Below the pieces are notes generated by a model. It was not told where the DNA came from. It was given only the letters and a program-made list of their open reading frames with translations, and did not search any database. From Aquirhabdus sp. (GTDB taxonomy: Bacteria; Pseudomonadota; Gammaproteobacteria; Pseudomonadales; Moraxellaceae), in contig JASLGO010000049.1 in the NCBI GenBank assembly GCA_030150135.1, forward strand, positions 1-64,000: 64,000 bases of DNA, given 5' to 3'. The translations under genes and the position numbers were made by a program. Shown one piece after another: positions 8,841 through 18,713 of this stretch (positions are counted from its first letter, which is position 1; every line of letters begins with the position of its first letter).

Positions 8841-8871
8841 TTCTTCTAATCACGCAGAGTGATTAGAAGAA
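8841..8871 (-). terminator. perfect hairpin downstream of hslO
   Basis: A 13-bp perfect stem (ttcttctaatcac / gtgattagaagaa) with a 5-nt loop lies 26 bp past the hslO stop. The following minus-strand sequence is A/T-rich but lacks a clean T run, so termination is likely but not certain. Confidence 0.55.
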
Positions 8872-8897
8872 AGAGAAGCAGAAATGGAACGAGAAAA

Positions 8898-9806
8898 TTA
8901 GCTCATTTTTAAACCAAAAATATCCATCGCCTGCACTGGGCTGAAGCGATATGCGGTATTACAAAATTGGCAATCCATTTTTATTTCATCATCCGTTGCC
9001 AAGATTTCAGTCACTGCATCTTGCCCTACTTGCTTGAGTGCTTCCACACAGCGTTCACGCGAACAGGTACAGCCAAACTTTAAAGGTTCTGCATCAGGTA
9101 GGCGAACTTCTTCTTCATGATATAGACGGTGCAGGATTTCGCGCGCTGGTAGCTCAATCAGCTCCTCGGAACCAAGCGTTTGCGTCAACATGGTGAGACG
9201 AGGCCATAGATCGTCATCCACATGATCCTGTTCTTCTTCGGTATTGCGCGGAAGTAATTGAACCAGTAGACCCGCCGCTGATTCCAGATCACATGCGAGC
9301 GTGAGCTGTGTTGGGATTTGCGCAGACAGAACATAATACTGACTTAAACATCCTGCAATGGTTGGTTCTTCAAGTGGCACAATACCTTGATAACGTTCAC
9401 CATGTTGGTGTTCAATATTAATGAAAAGCACCGCATCGGTGAGTGCATCTAAAGCATCTGCACTGGTTTTTAGGTGGCTGAAATCAGCATGTTCGTTCCA
9501 TTCAGCTAAACCACGTAACTCGCCTTGATCGGTACATTCCGCCATCACCCATTTCAAGTCGCCACTGCCTTGAGCTTGTAGACTCAGACGTCCTTTAAAT
9601 TTAAGCGTTGTCGCCAAAAGTGCTGCCGCAGCCAGCATTTCGCCGAGCATCAATGCAATCGCATGAGGATATTCGCGTTGCTTGAGAATGGTTTGCAGTG
9701 TCTGATGAATATGTACGACATCTCCACGGACAGGACTGTTATCAATAAAGAACCGTTGCCGTGTATCGTGGCGGATCGGATTGATGTTGTTTGTTGTTTC
9801 AGTCAT
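8898..9806 (-). CDS. hslO: redox-regulated chaperone Hsp33
   Basis: Hsp33 is a cytosolic holdase switched on by oxidation. The N-terminal fold contains QAQGSGDLKWVMAECT and the conserved RGLAEW segment. The zinc-binding redox switch at the C-terminus shows CTCS followed about 30 residues later by CQFC, the four cysteines that release zinc on oxidation. The frame is open upstream to 9863, but MTETTNNINPIRHDTRQRFF begins where homologues begin, so 9806 was chosen (302 aa, close to the family norm of about 290). No partner gene is adjacent. Confidence 0.95.
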   Translation of the reverse strand: MTETTNNINPIRHDTRQRFFIDNSPVRGDVVHIHQTLQTILKQREYPHAIALMLGEMLAAAALLATTLKFKGRLSLQAQGSGDLKWVMAECTDQGELRGLAEWNEHADFSHLKTSADALDALTDAVLFINIEHQHGERYQGIVPLEEPTIAGCLSQYYVLSAQIPTQLTLACDLESAAGLLVQLLPRNTEEEQDHVDDDLWPRLTMLTQTLGSEELIELPAREILHRLYHEEEVRLPDAEPLKFGCTCSRERCVEALKQVGQDAVTEILATDDEIKMDCQFCNTAYRFSPVQAMDIFGLKMS

Positions 9807-9979
9807 GTTGGACTCGAGAAAATAGATATGATTTAAACTCTTTAATGGAGATGATGATCTCAATTATCAAGAATAAGCAGAATACTGTATGAGCATTAAT
9901 TTAAATTTTTGAAATAATTTAATAGGATCAAAGGCTCCGTTCTCTTGGGAGTCTTTTCATTGAGGTTGTTAATGGGAGG

Positions 9980-10054
9980 ATCCGCCTACCGCGGGTCTTA
10001 CTTTTGTCTTGGCAAAAGTAAGCAAAACCGTGTCCCTCACAAAACTCGCGCACT
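9980..10054. repeat. REP-like palindromic element upstream of hslO
   Basis: This GC-rich island in an AT-rich gap contains a perfect 10-bp stem (cttacttttg 9997-10006, caaaagtaag 10013-10022) followed by a segment ending cgcgcactggggg. The arms resemble short repeats seen in many proteobacterial intergenic regions. The rest of the 421-bp gap between hslO and ppa holds only the ppa terminator. Confidence 0.55.
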
Positions 10055-10175
10055 GGGGGTTACATTTAAAAATAAAATTTAGCTAAAATATTTGGTTATG
10101 AAATGTTTTCTTGTTTGGCTCAAACAGTTGTTCGGGACGGGTGATAAGCAAAAAAAGCACTGAACGTCTTTCAAT

Positions 10176-10203
10176 AAAAATGCCCCAATTTAGGGGCATT
10201 TTT
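10176..10203 (-). terminator. bidirectional-type terminator after ppa
   Basis: An 11-bp perfect stem (aaaaatgcccc / ggggcattttt) with a 6-nt loop and T tracts on both strands, located 25 bp past the ppa stop. Confidence 0.85.
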
Positions 10204-10227
10204 ATGTCAATCAGTCAGCAGATTAGA

Positions 10228-10755
10228 TTATTTCTTTGCTGCTGCAATCGATTTAACGATTTCTTGACGAGCAACTTCAGCACCTTGCCAGCCGCTGATT
10301 TTGACCCATTTACCTGGCTCAAGATCTTTGTAGCGTGTGAAGAAATGTTCGATTTGCTTGATCAACAGCTCTGGCAAATCAGTGTATTCTTGAACATGCT
10401 TGTAGAGCGGTGTCAATTTGTCATGTGGTACAGCGATGAGTTTAGCGTCGATACCGCCATCATCTTCCATATCCAGTTTACCAACAACACGTGCACGAAT
10501 CACTGAACCAGCAACTACTGGGTATGGTGTAACGACTAATACGTCTAGCGGGTCACCATCGTCAGACAGAGTGTTTGGAATATAACCATAGTTCGCTGGA
10601 TAGAACATTGGTGTACCCATGAAGCGATCAACGAACAATGCATCAGAATCTTTATCGATTTCGTATTTGATTGGATCGTTGTTTGCTGGGATTTCGATGA
10701 CAACGTAGATGTCATGGGGCGCGTCTTTGCCCGGTGGAATGTTGTTGTAGCTCAT
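10228..10755 (-). CDS. ppa: inorganic pyrophosphatase, family I
   Basis: A soluble pyrophosphatase hydrolysing PPi to phosphate, which drives biosynthetic reactions. The start [23 protein letters not shown] is typical, the active-site signature [11 protein letters not shown] is intact, and [13 protein letters not shown] and [12 protein letters not shown] supply further conserved charged residues. At 175 aa it matches the usual bacterial size of about 176. The frame is open further upstream (to 10803), but that extension has no counterpart in the family. Confidence 0.96.
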   Translation of the reverse strand: MSYNNIPPGKDAPHDIYVVIEIPANNDPIKYEIDKDSDALFVDRFMGTPMFYPANYGYIPNTLSDDGDPLDVLVVTPYPVVAGSVIRARVVGKLDMEDDGGIDAKLIAVPHDKLTPLYKHVQEYTDLPELLIKQIEHFFTRYKDLEPGKWVKISGWQGAEVARQEIVKSIAAAKK

Positions 10756-10905
10756 CACATACACTCTATAGTCGGAAATTGAGGAAAAATTTGCACGCAA
10801 CATTATAGCGGTAAAACGTCACTTTGTTTTATTTTGCGTGTGTGGAATACGTTAAATATTTCACAGCATCATAAAGTCAAGGATACATTTTCAAATCAAC
10901 GGCTT

Positions 10906-11301
10906 TTACAGTCGTGCTGCCATATAAAATAAGTACATAGGACAGAAAAAAGCCATTGTCCAAATGATCGAACGAAAAGTCGCGAGATTCAGAGCATACA
11001 CCGCAATATATAGAATCCGTAAAAAGACATAAGCCCATGCAAAATAGTTCACCAAAGGCTGTGGAACAACCATATATTCGGCAGTGAGTACGGCTGCAAG
11101 AAAAACAGGCAATGTCTCGTAACTATTCAAATGTGCAGCGTGAATTCGTGCAGCAACACCTGTGAGTTGCTGTTGAAACGCACGTGGATTTTGGTTGTCT
11201 TTAATCTGAAAACGTCCGACTATTTTTGCAAGTCCAGAGGTAAGTAGTGGCAGAACACTGGCTGTCAGCATTGCATAAATAGCAGTAGAAAGTGGATGCA
11301 T
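10906..11301 (-). CDS. MAPEG family membrane protein
   Basis: A 131-aa integral membrane protein with about four hydrophobic segments. The MAPEG signature region is visible in NPRAFQQQLTGVAARIHAAHLNSYETLPVFLAAVL, where the R-x-x-x-A-H-x-N-x-x-E pattern is typical, and LRILYIAVYAL and TFRSIIWTMAFFCPMYLF follow. Eukaryotic relatives act on glutathione and eicosanoids; bacterial members are mostly uncharacterised. It is a single gene between ppa and cysK on the same strand. Confidence 0.85.
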   Translation of the reverse strand: MHPLSTAIYAMLTASVLPLLTSGLAKIVGRFQIKDNQNPRAFQQQLTGVAARIHAAHLNSYETLPVFLAAVLTAEYMVVPQPLVNYFAWAYVFLRILYIAVYALNLATFRSIIWTMAFFCPMYLFYMAARL

Positions 11302-11411
11302 TATCTTTTAAATGTCGAGATGAAAAGAAAGTTTGAGTATGCCAGTAGTGATGGAGTTTTTCACTACAATGCGATTGCAAATGTCGTGTGTATTTGAAGA
11401 AACGAGTAGTG

Positions 11412-11467
11412 CATTGAGCGGAGTCGAAATGCACGATATTCGAAAAACACTTCGACTCCGCTCAGTG
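11412..11467. repeat. intergenic inverted repeat, TCGAAGTG family, copy 2
   Basis: The left arm cattgagcggagtcgaaatg (11412-11431) and the right arm cacttcgactccgctcagtg (11448-11467) pair over 18 of 20 positions. Ends and arm polarity match the copies at 4223 and 40299, but the core is cggag in place of cttgt. It lies 11 bp past the cysK stop and may stabilise or end that transcript. Confidence 0.75.
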
Positions 11468-11478
11468 ATCTTTTTTAT

Positions 11479-12480
11479 TTACGCCTCATCAAATAATCCA
11501 GCGAACAATACCGATGACAAATAGCGTTCACCTGAATCAGGCAGTACGACAACGATGGTTTTGCCTTGCCATTCTGGACGTTCAGCCACTTTGACTGCTG
11601 CTGCAATTGCAGCGCCTGATGAAATTCCCGATAAGATGCCTTCTTCTGTTGCAAGTCGGCGTGACCATGCAATCGCTTCATCGCCATTGACAGTTTGCAC
11701 TTCATCAACGATTGATAAATCTAGGTTTTTAGGGACAAAGTTTGCGCCGATCCCTTGGATTTTATGTGGCGCTGGTTTGAGTTCTTCGCCATTTCGCGTT
11801 TGAGTAATCAGTGGAGATTCTGTGGGTTCTACGGCGACACTATGTAATGCTTTGCCTTTGACTTGTTCAAAGTACTGAGAAATACCACTAATCGTTCCCC
11901 CAGTTCCAACACCTGCAACCAGCGCATCGACATTGCCACCTGTTGCATTCCAAATTTCAGGGCCTGTCGTTTCACGATGAATTTTTGGATTGGCTGGATT
12001 TTCAAATTGTTGCGGCAAGAAATAATGTTCTGGATCGCTATCCTTAATCCGTTGTGCTTCAGCAATTGCACCTTTCATACCGAGTGCAGGATCAGTAAGC
12101 ACTAATTCAGCGCCCAGTGCTTTCAATACTTTACGACGCTCTAAACTCATGCTGGAAGGCATGGTCAGAATGATTTTGTAACCTTTTGCGGCTGCAACAA
12201 ATGCCAATGCAATTCCTGTATTGCCACTGGTTGGTTCAATGATCGTAACGCCTGCTTTCAGCACTCCGCGTGCTTCTGCATCAGCGATCAAGCTTGCGCC
12301 GATACGATCTTTTACAGATGCAGCAGGATTGCGGCTTTCAATTTTTGCCAGAATTGTGACGCCAGCAGGTCCTAATTTGTTGATACGAATTAAAGGCGTG
12401 TTGCCAATTGATTCGGCATTGGATGGATAGATGGCGATACCCGCGTTGCTATTTGATGTGTCTGAGGTTGCTATAGTCAT
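11479..12480 (-). CDS. cysK: cysteine synthase A (O-acetylserine sulfhydrylase)
   Basis: A PLP enzyme making L-cysteine from O-acetylserine and sulfide. The PLP lysine is K57 in the ASVKDRIG motif. The substrate loop [13 protein letters not shown], the phosphate-binding [10 protein letters not shown] and the C-terminal [14 protein letters not shown] support CysK rather than CysM. The N-terminus has about 20 extra low-complexity residues ([14 protein letters not shown]) before the conserved IGNTPLIR. The length of 333 aa is slightly above the usual 310-325 for that reason. It is transcribed alone and preceded by a long AT-rich leader. Confidence 0.93.
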   Translation of the reverse strand: MTIATSDTSNSNAGIAIYPSNAESIGNTPLIRINKLGPAGVTILAKIESRNPAASVKDRIGASLIADAEARGVLKAGVTIIEPTSGNTGIALAFVAAAKGYKIILTMPSSMSLERRKVLKALGAELVLTDPALGMKGAIAEAQRIKDSDPEHYFLPQQFENPANPKIHRETTGPEIWNATGGNVDALVAGVGTGGTISGISQYFEQVKGKALHSVAVEPTESPLITQTRNGEELKPAPHKIQGIGANFVPKNLDLSIVDEVQTVNGDEAIAWSRRLATEEGILSGISSGAAIAAAVKVAERPEWQGKTIVVVLPDSGERYLSSVLFAGLFDEA

Positions 12481-12947
12481 GATCGTGTCTTTTTTAGGTG
12501 AATAATACGGGAAAATTGATAACGCTAATCTTGCACTGAAATGCGTTTATTTTTCAATAACAGTTTGTGTAAGTTATAAATTTATAAATCACTAATTTAT
12601 TTAACTTTGCTAAAGAAAATCAGAGGTTCATCTATTCTTTTCAGAAGAAACTATAAGCGTGATGATCGACAATCATGAATCATTTGATGATTATTCCTTT
12701 CTTGGCGGATTGTGTATTTGTATGAGGATTACTTTGAATGAATGTTGATATGCTATTCGTCGAATTATGATGAAATTGTCAGACAGACATTGCTTAAAAG
12801 TTCATAAAAATAGGGCGAATGTAATATTTTGCCAAGTAAACAGCGATTTTTGCCAGTTATAGTCGGGACAAGAGATATTTCTGACAATGGGTTATGTCTT
12901 GAAGATGATTTTTTTGTAAGTTAAAAGCAGTTTGAGGAGCAAGGTAG
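12481..12947. other. 467-bp intergenic region between divergent cysK and hydrolase genes
   Basis: No plausible gene is seen. The stretch is AT-rich and must hold the promoters of both divergent genes. A weak dyad (aatcat ... atgatt) lies near 12672-12693, and the hydrolase start has a good GAGG ribosome site just before 12948. No convincing riboswitch or sigma-70 box could be assigned by eye. Confidence 0.6.
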
Positions 12948-14036
12948 ATGACTAAAGCCGCTACGAAGGTCATTGCAAATGGCGAACCGTCTTTTATTGA
13001 TATTTTAAAGCAAGGTATGTCAGGTTCTACTCAAGATGTAGACATCAAAGCGCTCAAAAACTGGAAACTTTCAGGAACATTACTCTCTGTTTTAAATCAG
13101 ATTCAAGGTTATGCGACGGGGATGCAACGCCGTAGTACCTATGTGAAATCGCAAAAAATTGTGTGGTTCGAGGGTGGAAATCCAAATGGTGAGCCTGTGT
13201 TACTTCTGCACGGCTTTGCTTCGAACAAGGAAAATTGGATTTTGATCATGCCATTCTTGATCAAACGCTATCGCTTATTTATTCCTGATCTGCCGGGTTG
13301 GGGCGAGAGTGCTTTTGATGTGAATGAACACTACGGGATTGCGACACAAATCGAACGCATTCATTTTTGGGCTGAAAAATATTTGCCTGATGAATTCCAT
13401 GTCGTCGGTAGCTCAATGGGTGGTGGCTTAGCGTCATTACTGACGATTCAATATCCAGCAAAAATTTTAAGTTTGACGCTGATGAATGCACTGGGTGTAT
13501 TTGGTGAAGAGCAGACTTTCTTTGAAAAAGAACTTCAGCAAGGTCGTAATCATTTGATTCCAAGTCGCATGATTGGTGTTGTGCAAATGATGAGCACTGT
13601 GACGTCTTATCATCGTTGGGCACTCGCTGCACTGTTAGCACCCGTGATGTATCAAGAGTTGATCGCACGTCGTCACGTCAATCAACATTTGTTCCAGCAG
13701 TTGGTTCATCACGCGGCGCCTGATACTTTTGATGGGCTCTCTGAGATTAAAGTTCCTACATTTGTATTTTGGGGTGAGGATGATCAGATTTTGCATTCAT
13801 CATGCGCCGATGTATTTAAAGAGCTGATTCCCCATGCTCATGTCAAAGTTTTACGTGGTGTCGGTCATTTACCAATGCTTGAAATGCCTGCTGTAACTGC
13901 AAGAGCATTGCAAAAATTCTGGCTTAATGCTTCATCGAAACGCTCGATTCACGTGAAGGAAAAGCCAGCGAGAAAAGCGCGTAAAGTAGCTTCCAAGGTT
14001 GCGACAGATGGGCATATTGATGTATCTTATGCCTAA
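12948..14036 (+). CDS. alpha/beta hydrolase with basic C-terminal tail
   Basis: A 362-aa serine hydrolase. The oxyanion segment LLLHGFASNKENW (about residue 86) and DLPGWGES precede the nucleophile elbow GSSMG with S156. FWGEDDQI supplies the likely acid near residue 276 and GVGHLPMLEMP the His near 305. About 60 residues precede the core, and the last 35 are rich in Lys and Arg (KEKPARKARKVASK). The core resembles lipases and esterases acting on hydrophobic esters. No signal peptide is visible, so it is probably cytosolic. A strong terminator follows. Confidence 0.82.
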   Translation: MTKAATKVIANGEPSFIDILKQGMSGSTQDVDIKALKNWKLSGTLLSVLNQIQGYATGMQRRSTYVKSQKIVWFEGGNPNGEPVLLLHGFASNKENWILIMPFLIKRYRLFIPDLPGWGESAFDVNEHYGIATQIERIHFWAEKYLPDEFHVVGSSMGGGLASLLTIQYPAKILSLTLMNALGVFGEEQTFFEKELQQGRNHLIPSRMIGVVQMMSTVTSYHRWALAALLAPVMYQELIARRHVNQHLFQQLVHHAAPDTFDGLSEIKVPTFVFWGEDDQILHSSCADVFKELIPHAHVKVLRGVGHLPMLEMPAVTARALQKFWLNASSKRSIHVKEKPARKARKVASKVATDGHIDVSYA

Positions 14037-14057
14037 GATATGTCAGTTAGGTTGATG

Positions 14058-14087
14058 AAAAAGCACTGTTTTTACAGTGCTTTTTTT
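14058..14087 (+). terminator. intrinsic terminator after the alpha/beta hydrolase
   Basis: The stem aaaaagcactgt / acagtgcttttt with a TTTT loop, followed by a T run, 21 bp past the stop. Confidence 0.9.
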
Positions 14088-14248
14088 ATGTGCTTTTAAA
14101 TTGAGTCTGGTTGTGAAAATTAAACATAAACCCGATGTCAGAATCAATAATTTGAGCTATGGTAGAGATTGATGTGATCGTGATTTCTGATGATAAATTT
14201 GTGCGATTAAGTCCTTGTTTAATATTGATTCAATGAGAGAAGATGATT

Positions 14249-15262
14249 ATGCCAACCGTACGCGCTTATGCTGCCCATGCCCCGAATCAGCCATTAGAAC
14301 CTTATCAATATGAAGCAGGGGAACTTCAAGCTCATGAAGTTGAAGTGAAAGTTGAATATTGTGGAATTTGCCATTCTGACCTTTCGGTCATTGATAATGA
14401 ATGGGGTAGTACGGTTTATCCTGTGGTCGGAGGACATGAGATCATTGGTAAAATCACCGCTTTAGGCGCTGAAGCGCGGGGATTGAGCATTGGACAAACC
14501 GTCGGGATTGGCTGGACGGCAGATAGTTGTCAGCATTGCAATCCATGTATCAATGGCAAACAGAATCTCTGTGCGAACAGTACTGCGACCATTATTAAGC
14601 ATCATGGTGGATTCGCTGAAACCGTTCGAGCGAGTTGGCAGTGGGCGATTCCTGTTCCTGCTGCTTTAGATCCCGCTAAGACAGGGCCGATGTTATGTGG
14701 AGGTATTACAGTTTTTGCACCATTGCTACAACATAACACCTTACCGATTCATAAAGTCGGTGTTGTTGGAATCGGCGGTTTAGGTCATATGGCGATCAAG
14801 CTGTTTAAATCGTGGGGCTGCGAAGTGACAGCGTTCAGCTCAAATCCTGATAAGGTCGAAGAAATCAAGGCAATGGGCGCACATCGCGTTGTCTCTAGCC
14901 GTGATAAAAAAGAGTTAGCCTCGATTCGTGGCACTTTGGATTTGATTGTGAGCACGGTGAATGTGTCTTTGGAGTGGAATAGTTATCTATCGGCATTAGC
15001 ACCAGAGGGTAAACTCCATGTGGTTGGTGCGGTCTTAGATCCGATTCCAGTGCCTGCATTTAGTCTGATTGGCGGTGCGAAGAGTGTTTCAGGTTCGCCA
15101 ACAGGTTCACCTTGGGCACTACGTACGATGCTCGATTTTGCTGCTCGTCATGGCATTGCACCGCAAGTTGAAGAATATCCGATGTCTCAGATTAATGACG
15201 CAATTGAGCATCTCAAAAGCGGTAAGGCTCGCTACCGCGTGGTGTTGAAAGCGGATTTTTAA
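14249..15262 (+). CDS. zinc-dependent alcohol dehydrogenase (YahK/cinnamyl type)
   Basis: A medium-chain NAD(P)-dependent alcohol dehydrogenase of about 337 aa. Counting from the alternative ATG at 14243, the catalytic zinc ligands are C43 in GICHSD and H65-E66 in GGHE. The structural zinc cysteines are C96, C99, C102 and C110, and the Rossmann motif is GIGGLGHMA. This pattern fits the cinnamyl-alcohol/YahK branch, broad aldehyde reductases that prefer NADPH. A GAGAG ribosome site is 3 nt from the ATG at 14243 but 9 nt from 14249, so the second was chosen. It could act in turning over fatty alcohols or aldehydes in this hydrocarbon-using background, which is inference. Confidence 0.9.
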   Translation: MPTVRAYAAHAPNQPLEPYQYEAGELQAHEVEVKVEYCGICHSDLSVIDNEWGSTVYPVVGGHEIIGKITALGAEARGLSIGQTVGIGWTADSCQHCNPCINGKQNLCANSTATIIKHHGGFAETVRASWQWAIPVPAALDPAKTGPMLCGGITVFAPLLQHNTLPIHKVGVVGIGGLGHMAIKLFKSWGCEVTAFSSNPDKVEEIKAMGAHRVVSSRDKKELASIRGTLDLIVSTVNVSLEWNSYLSALAPEGKLHVVGAVLDPIPVPAFSLIGGAKSVSGSPTGSPWALRTMLDFAARHGIAPQVEEYPMSQINDAIEHLKSGKARYRVVLKADF

Positions 15263-15286
15263 TCGAGCAAAGATAGTTTTAGCAAC

Positions 15287-17227
15287 CTATTGAGGCGTAT
15301 TATGTTCCATTTGCTTCAAGAAATACTTGTCTGCTTGAGCAGTAAAACTTGCTGTTAAATGTTGAGGATCTCGAAATACGACAGTATTGCCCATCATGGC
15401 TCTACATGTGCTTTGTGGGCAAACGAAGTTACTCACTTCGATCCAATGCGTATTTTTGGTCTGTTGTGTAGCTGTTCGCAAAATTTGAGCGACATGTCTG
15501 TAGTGTTGATTATCCGTATGACTCCCGATACATTTTTCAGGGTGAGTATGGTAATACTTCATCAAGCATTCAGGACCATCGTATCCAAGCGTTGGGTTGG
15601 ATTCAATCAAGTAGATGTTTGGCACAGTTTGCAATTGGTCTAAAATCCTCAAAGTACCTTGAGTCCATTGTTCGTCTGTAAAAGGTGTAGAGGCGACGCT
15701 GCCAATAAATAAGGTATCTATTTTTTGATGATTTAACCAAGTGATGGCTTTTGTTCGCCAACGACTACATTCTGTATATTCGCGTCCGATACGTTGATAG
15801 AAAAATGGTTCATCGACGATCGGGCAAGAAGATTTAGTCAGTACGATGATTTTCCATTCTTTGGAATTGTACATGCTTGTAAGAGCTGGGAACCATTGAG
15901 CACCAATGCTATCTCCCCATAAAACTGCCGTTTTCGTTGCATTTATATCGCCGTAACTACAAGGGGTTAGCTCATCACTAGAATACCAAGTATCACAGCC
16001 ATTTTGATAAAAGGAGGGCATATCTCTGGTGGCAAGAATAAACACATTATTCTGATTCTGGGTAATCTGTTTTTGAGAATATATATTCCAACGTAAAAAC
16101 AGAGAGTTGAGCATAATCATGATAAAAATAGCTAACCCAATTTGCTTCCAGACTTGTATTTGTTTGATTCGACCAAAACGTATTGGATTCTCAATCAGAT
16201 AATAGGTGAAGATCGCTAATAATAACGAGATAATAATTGCTAAGACAGTATTGAAAAATACGCCGCGTATTGGGAAGAAATGCTCCCCCAAAATCAAAAC
16301 AGGCCAATGCCATAAATACCAAGAATAAGAAAGTTTACCCAGCCATTGCATGGGTGTGATGGAGAAAGAACGATAGGAAGTTGATTGTTGACAACTTCCC
16401 GAATAAATCAATGCACAAGTTGCGACAGTAGGGAGTAACGCCAACCAACTTGGATATAATGTCAACGGGCTGATGGCACATAAACCCGTCACGAGTAGCG
16501 TAGCGCCTACTATTCCTGCAATATTACTTCCTTTAACGGTCACTGCTTTTTGATTGGTGATTAACCAAGTTAAGGCTCCAGCGGAGAATTGCCAAGCACG
16601 CGTTGGCATCATATAAAAAGAAAATGTTGCCCAATGCTTAACCAGAACAAAACAACCTGTGATAGATAAACAGGCAATGATGAGAAATAATATGAAAAGT
16701 ATTTTGTCTTGTGCTTTGTTATTTTGAGTCTTAGATAAAAATCTAAGTGATAATAATATCAGCAGTGGCCACACTAAATAAAATTGTTCTTCCACCCCCA
16801 AAGACCAAGTATGCAAAAATAAATTGGTGTTGGTTTCTGCTTCAAAATAATTAACATCAGCAAATGTAAAATAAATATTACTGAGCCAAAATATTGCAGA
16901 TGCTGCACTTTTACTATAAGCAAGATTGACTATATCTGGTAATAACTTCAGAGCTACTATACTGCTAATGATCAGCATCACCGCAAGCGCAGGGAGTAAT
17001 CGGCGTAAGCGATTTGCATAAAATCTTGCGAAATTGATACTGTGATGATTTTGATATTCTTTTACCAGAATACTGGTAATTAAATAACCTGATATAACAA
17101 AGAAAACATCAACGCCAATGAATCCACCTGAAAATCCATAGATTGCGAAGTGGGCAGCAATGACTAAAAAGATAGCAACTGCACGCAACCCTTCAATATC
17201 ACTTCTAAAGTTTTTTGGGTGGATCAT
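15287..17227 (-). CDS. acyltransferase-3 / SGNH fusion (OafA/YrhL type)
   Basis: A 646-aa inner-membrane acyltransferase. The N-terminal domain (about 1-370) has some ten membrane segments and the family opening RSDIEGLRAVAIFLVIAAHF with the catalytic His26, then GFIGVDVFFVISGYLI. The C-terminal periplasmic SGNH hydrolase-like domain (about 400-646) shows LWGDSIGAQW and a closing RDPQHLT with the D-x-x-H pair. Such fusions O-acetylate lipopolysaccharide, capsule or peptidoglycan sugars. Base composition is visibly more AT-rich than phoR and adh beside it, which suggests transfer. No glycan genes are adjacent, so the target is unknown. Confidence 0.9.
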   Translation of the reverse strand: MIHPKNFRSDIEGLRAVAIFLVIAAHFAIYGFSGGFIGVDVFFVISGYLITSILVKEYQNHHSINFARFYANRLRRLLPALAVMLIISSIVALKLLPDIVNLAYSKSAASAIFWLSNIYFTFADVNYFEAETNTNLFLHTWSLGVEEQFYLVWPLLILLSLRFLSKTQNNKAQDKILFILFLIIACLSITGCFVLVKHWATFSFYMMPTRAWQFSAGALTWLITNQKAVTVKGSNIAGIVGATLLVTGLCAISPLTLYPSWLALLPTVATCALIYSGSCQQSTSYRSFSITPMQWLGKLSYSWYLWHWPVLILGEHFFPIRGVFFNTVLAIIISLLLAIFTYYLIENPIRFGRIKQIQVWKQIGLAIFIMIMLNSLFLRWNIYSQKQITQNQNNVFILATRDMPSFYQNGCDTWYSSDELTPCSYGDINATKTAVLWGDSIGAQWFPALTSMYNSKEWKIIVLTKSSCPIVDEPFFYQRIGREYTECSRWRTKAITWLNHQKIDTLFIGSVASTPFTDEQWTQGTLRILDQLQTVPNIYLIESNPTLGYDGPECLMKYYHTHPEKCIGSHTDNQHYRHVAQILRTATQQTKNTHWIEVSNFVCPQSTCRAMMGNTVVFRDPQHLTASFTAQADKYFLKQMEHNTPQ

Positions 17228-17338
17228 GCTCCAAATTCCTTTTGGTATTCATTTTCTTGCCGAGAATTGTATTAACTTATGGCTTATGAAACAACAAAGT
17301 AGCAGAATAAAAAACTAGGGATAAAATATGACAGATAG

Positions 17339-18652
17339 CTATTCAACTAACCGCTCCTTCGGAAAGCGACACAGAAATGTAGAGCCTTTCTCTCGAACAG
17401 ATGTGATCTCTAACGTACCATCGTGTTGCAGCATAACGTGCTTCACGATGGCAAGTCCTAAGCCTGTTCCACCTGTTTCACGACTACGATCGCTGTCTAT
17501 TCGATAGAAGCGTTCAGTCAGGCGCGGCAAGTGGTGAGGTTCAATACCAATACCATTGTCTGATACAGAGAAACAGCTCATCTCACCATCATCAAACCAA
17601 CGCACGGTAATGACGCCTTCTTTTGGTGTATATTTGATCGCATTGGTAATCAGGTTAGTAAACGCGCTGGTTAATTCTTGTTCCCCGCCACGGAGATTAC
17701 GATAGCTTTCCATTTCTAGATGCAATTCATGTTTGAATTCAGCATTGTATGCTTGGGCATCGTCAAATATCTTGTTCAGTAAATGCGGCATATCAATGAT
17801 TTTATGATGTTTTGCGGCATTCGAATTGTTGTTTTCAAGTCGAGAGAGTAAAAGTAAATCATTGACGATATTGGTCATGCGGTTGGTTTGTTGTCGCATT
17901 TGCTCAAAACCACGTCGCCAGCGTGGATTGAGATCATCTTGATCAATAAATGTTTCCAAGTAGCCTGATAACACGGTCAACGGAGTGCGTAATTCATGGG
18001 ATACATTATCGACGAAGTCTTTACGAATCATTTCTAGATTATGTAGTCGGGTGACATCGTAAGCGACTAGTAGTCGGTCATTTTTACCAAATCGTGTGAT
18101 TTTGCATTGTAGATAATGACCTTGAGTGACCCATGAAGCGAGTTTAATTTCTTGGCTGTAATTGCCTTTTTGGTAATAGTCTATAAATGCAGGTGTGCGG
18201 CAGAAGAACATAATATTCCGCCCTTGGTCACCCGATTTTAAGCCTAAAAGTTTTTCTGCGGCTGGATTCCACCATTCAATGAGGGAGTTTTCGTCAATTA
18301 ATACAATGGCTTCTTCGAGTGCAGCAACAGAATCTTGCGCTCGGCTAATCACACCTAATAATGTCTTACGCGAGCGATCTTCGCTGATTTGAATGCGTCT
18401 AATATTATGAATCAATGCGCCCCAGACGCCGCTTAACTCTGGTGGTTCTTGTTCAGGAGTGTTTTCAACCCAGCGAAATAGCCGATAGAGCGAATAGAGC
18501 TGAAAAATCAAGAATAAAAACAACCCAAGCAGCATGGCAAACCAAGGCTTTCCGAAATATAGACCAATCAGCGGACAAAACAACATCACTCCCAAGAGCC
18601 TTAAAGCGTCTTGGTAGATGAAATTGAGTAATGATGTCGTGGATTTGCTCAT
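17339..18652 (-). CDS. phoR: phosphate-regulon sensor histidine kinase PhoR
   Basis: A 437-aa membrane sensor kinase. Two closely spaced membrane segments lie within residues 15-55, a linker and a PAS domain (about 105-205, with EEAIVLIDENSLIEWWNPAAEKLLG) follow, then HisKA with phospho-acceptor H219 in DNVSHELRTPL. The ATPase domain has N-box TNLITNAIKYTP, G1 DNGIGIE and G2 GGTGLGLAIVKH. It lies 61 bp downstream of phoB on the same strand, the standard phoB-phoR order, and should phosphorylate PhoB when phosphate is scarce. Confidence 0.95.
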   Translation of the reverse strand: MSKSTTSLLNFIYQDALRLLGVMLFCPLIGLYFGKPWFAMLLGLFLFLIFQLYSLYRLFRWVENTPEQEPPELSGVWGALIHNIRRIQISEDRSRKTLLGVISRAQDSVAALEEAIVLIDENSLIEWWNPAAEKLLGLKSGDQGRNIMFFCRTPAFIDYYQKGNYSQEIKLASWVTQGHYLQCKITRFGKNDRLLVAYDVTRLHNLEMIRKDFVDNVSHELRTPLTVLSGYLETFIDQDDLNPRWRRGFEQMRQQTNRMTNIVNDLLLLSRLENNNSNAAKHHKIIDMPHLLNKIFDDAQAYNAEFKHELHLEMESYRNLRGGEQELTSAFTNLITNAIKYTPKEGVITVRWFDDGEMSCFSVSDNGIGIEPHHLPRLTERFYRIDSDRSRETGGTGLGLAIVKHVMLQHDGTLEITSVREKGSTFLCRFPKERLVE

Positions 18653-18713
18653 TTCCGAAGTTTAGCCTATCTGCTTAGATATTGTTTATATTTATTTTTT
18701 TAGTGTTGTCTAT

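Noticed and set aside
12661..12700. tRNA-like or riboswitch structure in the cysK upstream gap
   Set aside because: Only a weak short dyad is present. No cloverleaf, T-loop motif or recognisable riboswitch core could be traced.
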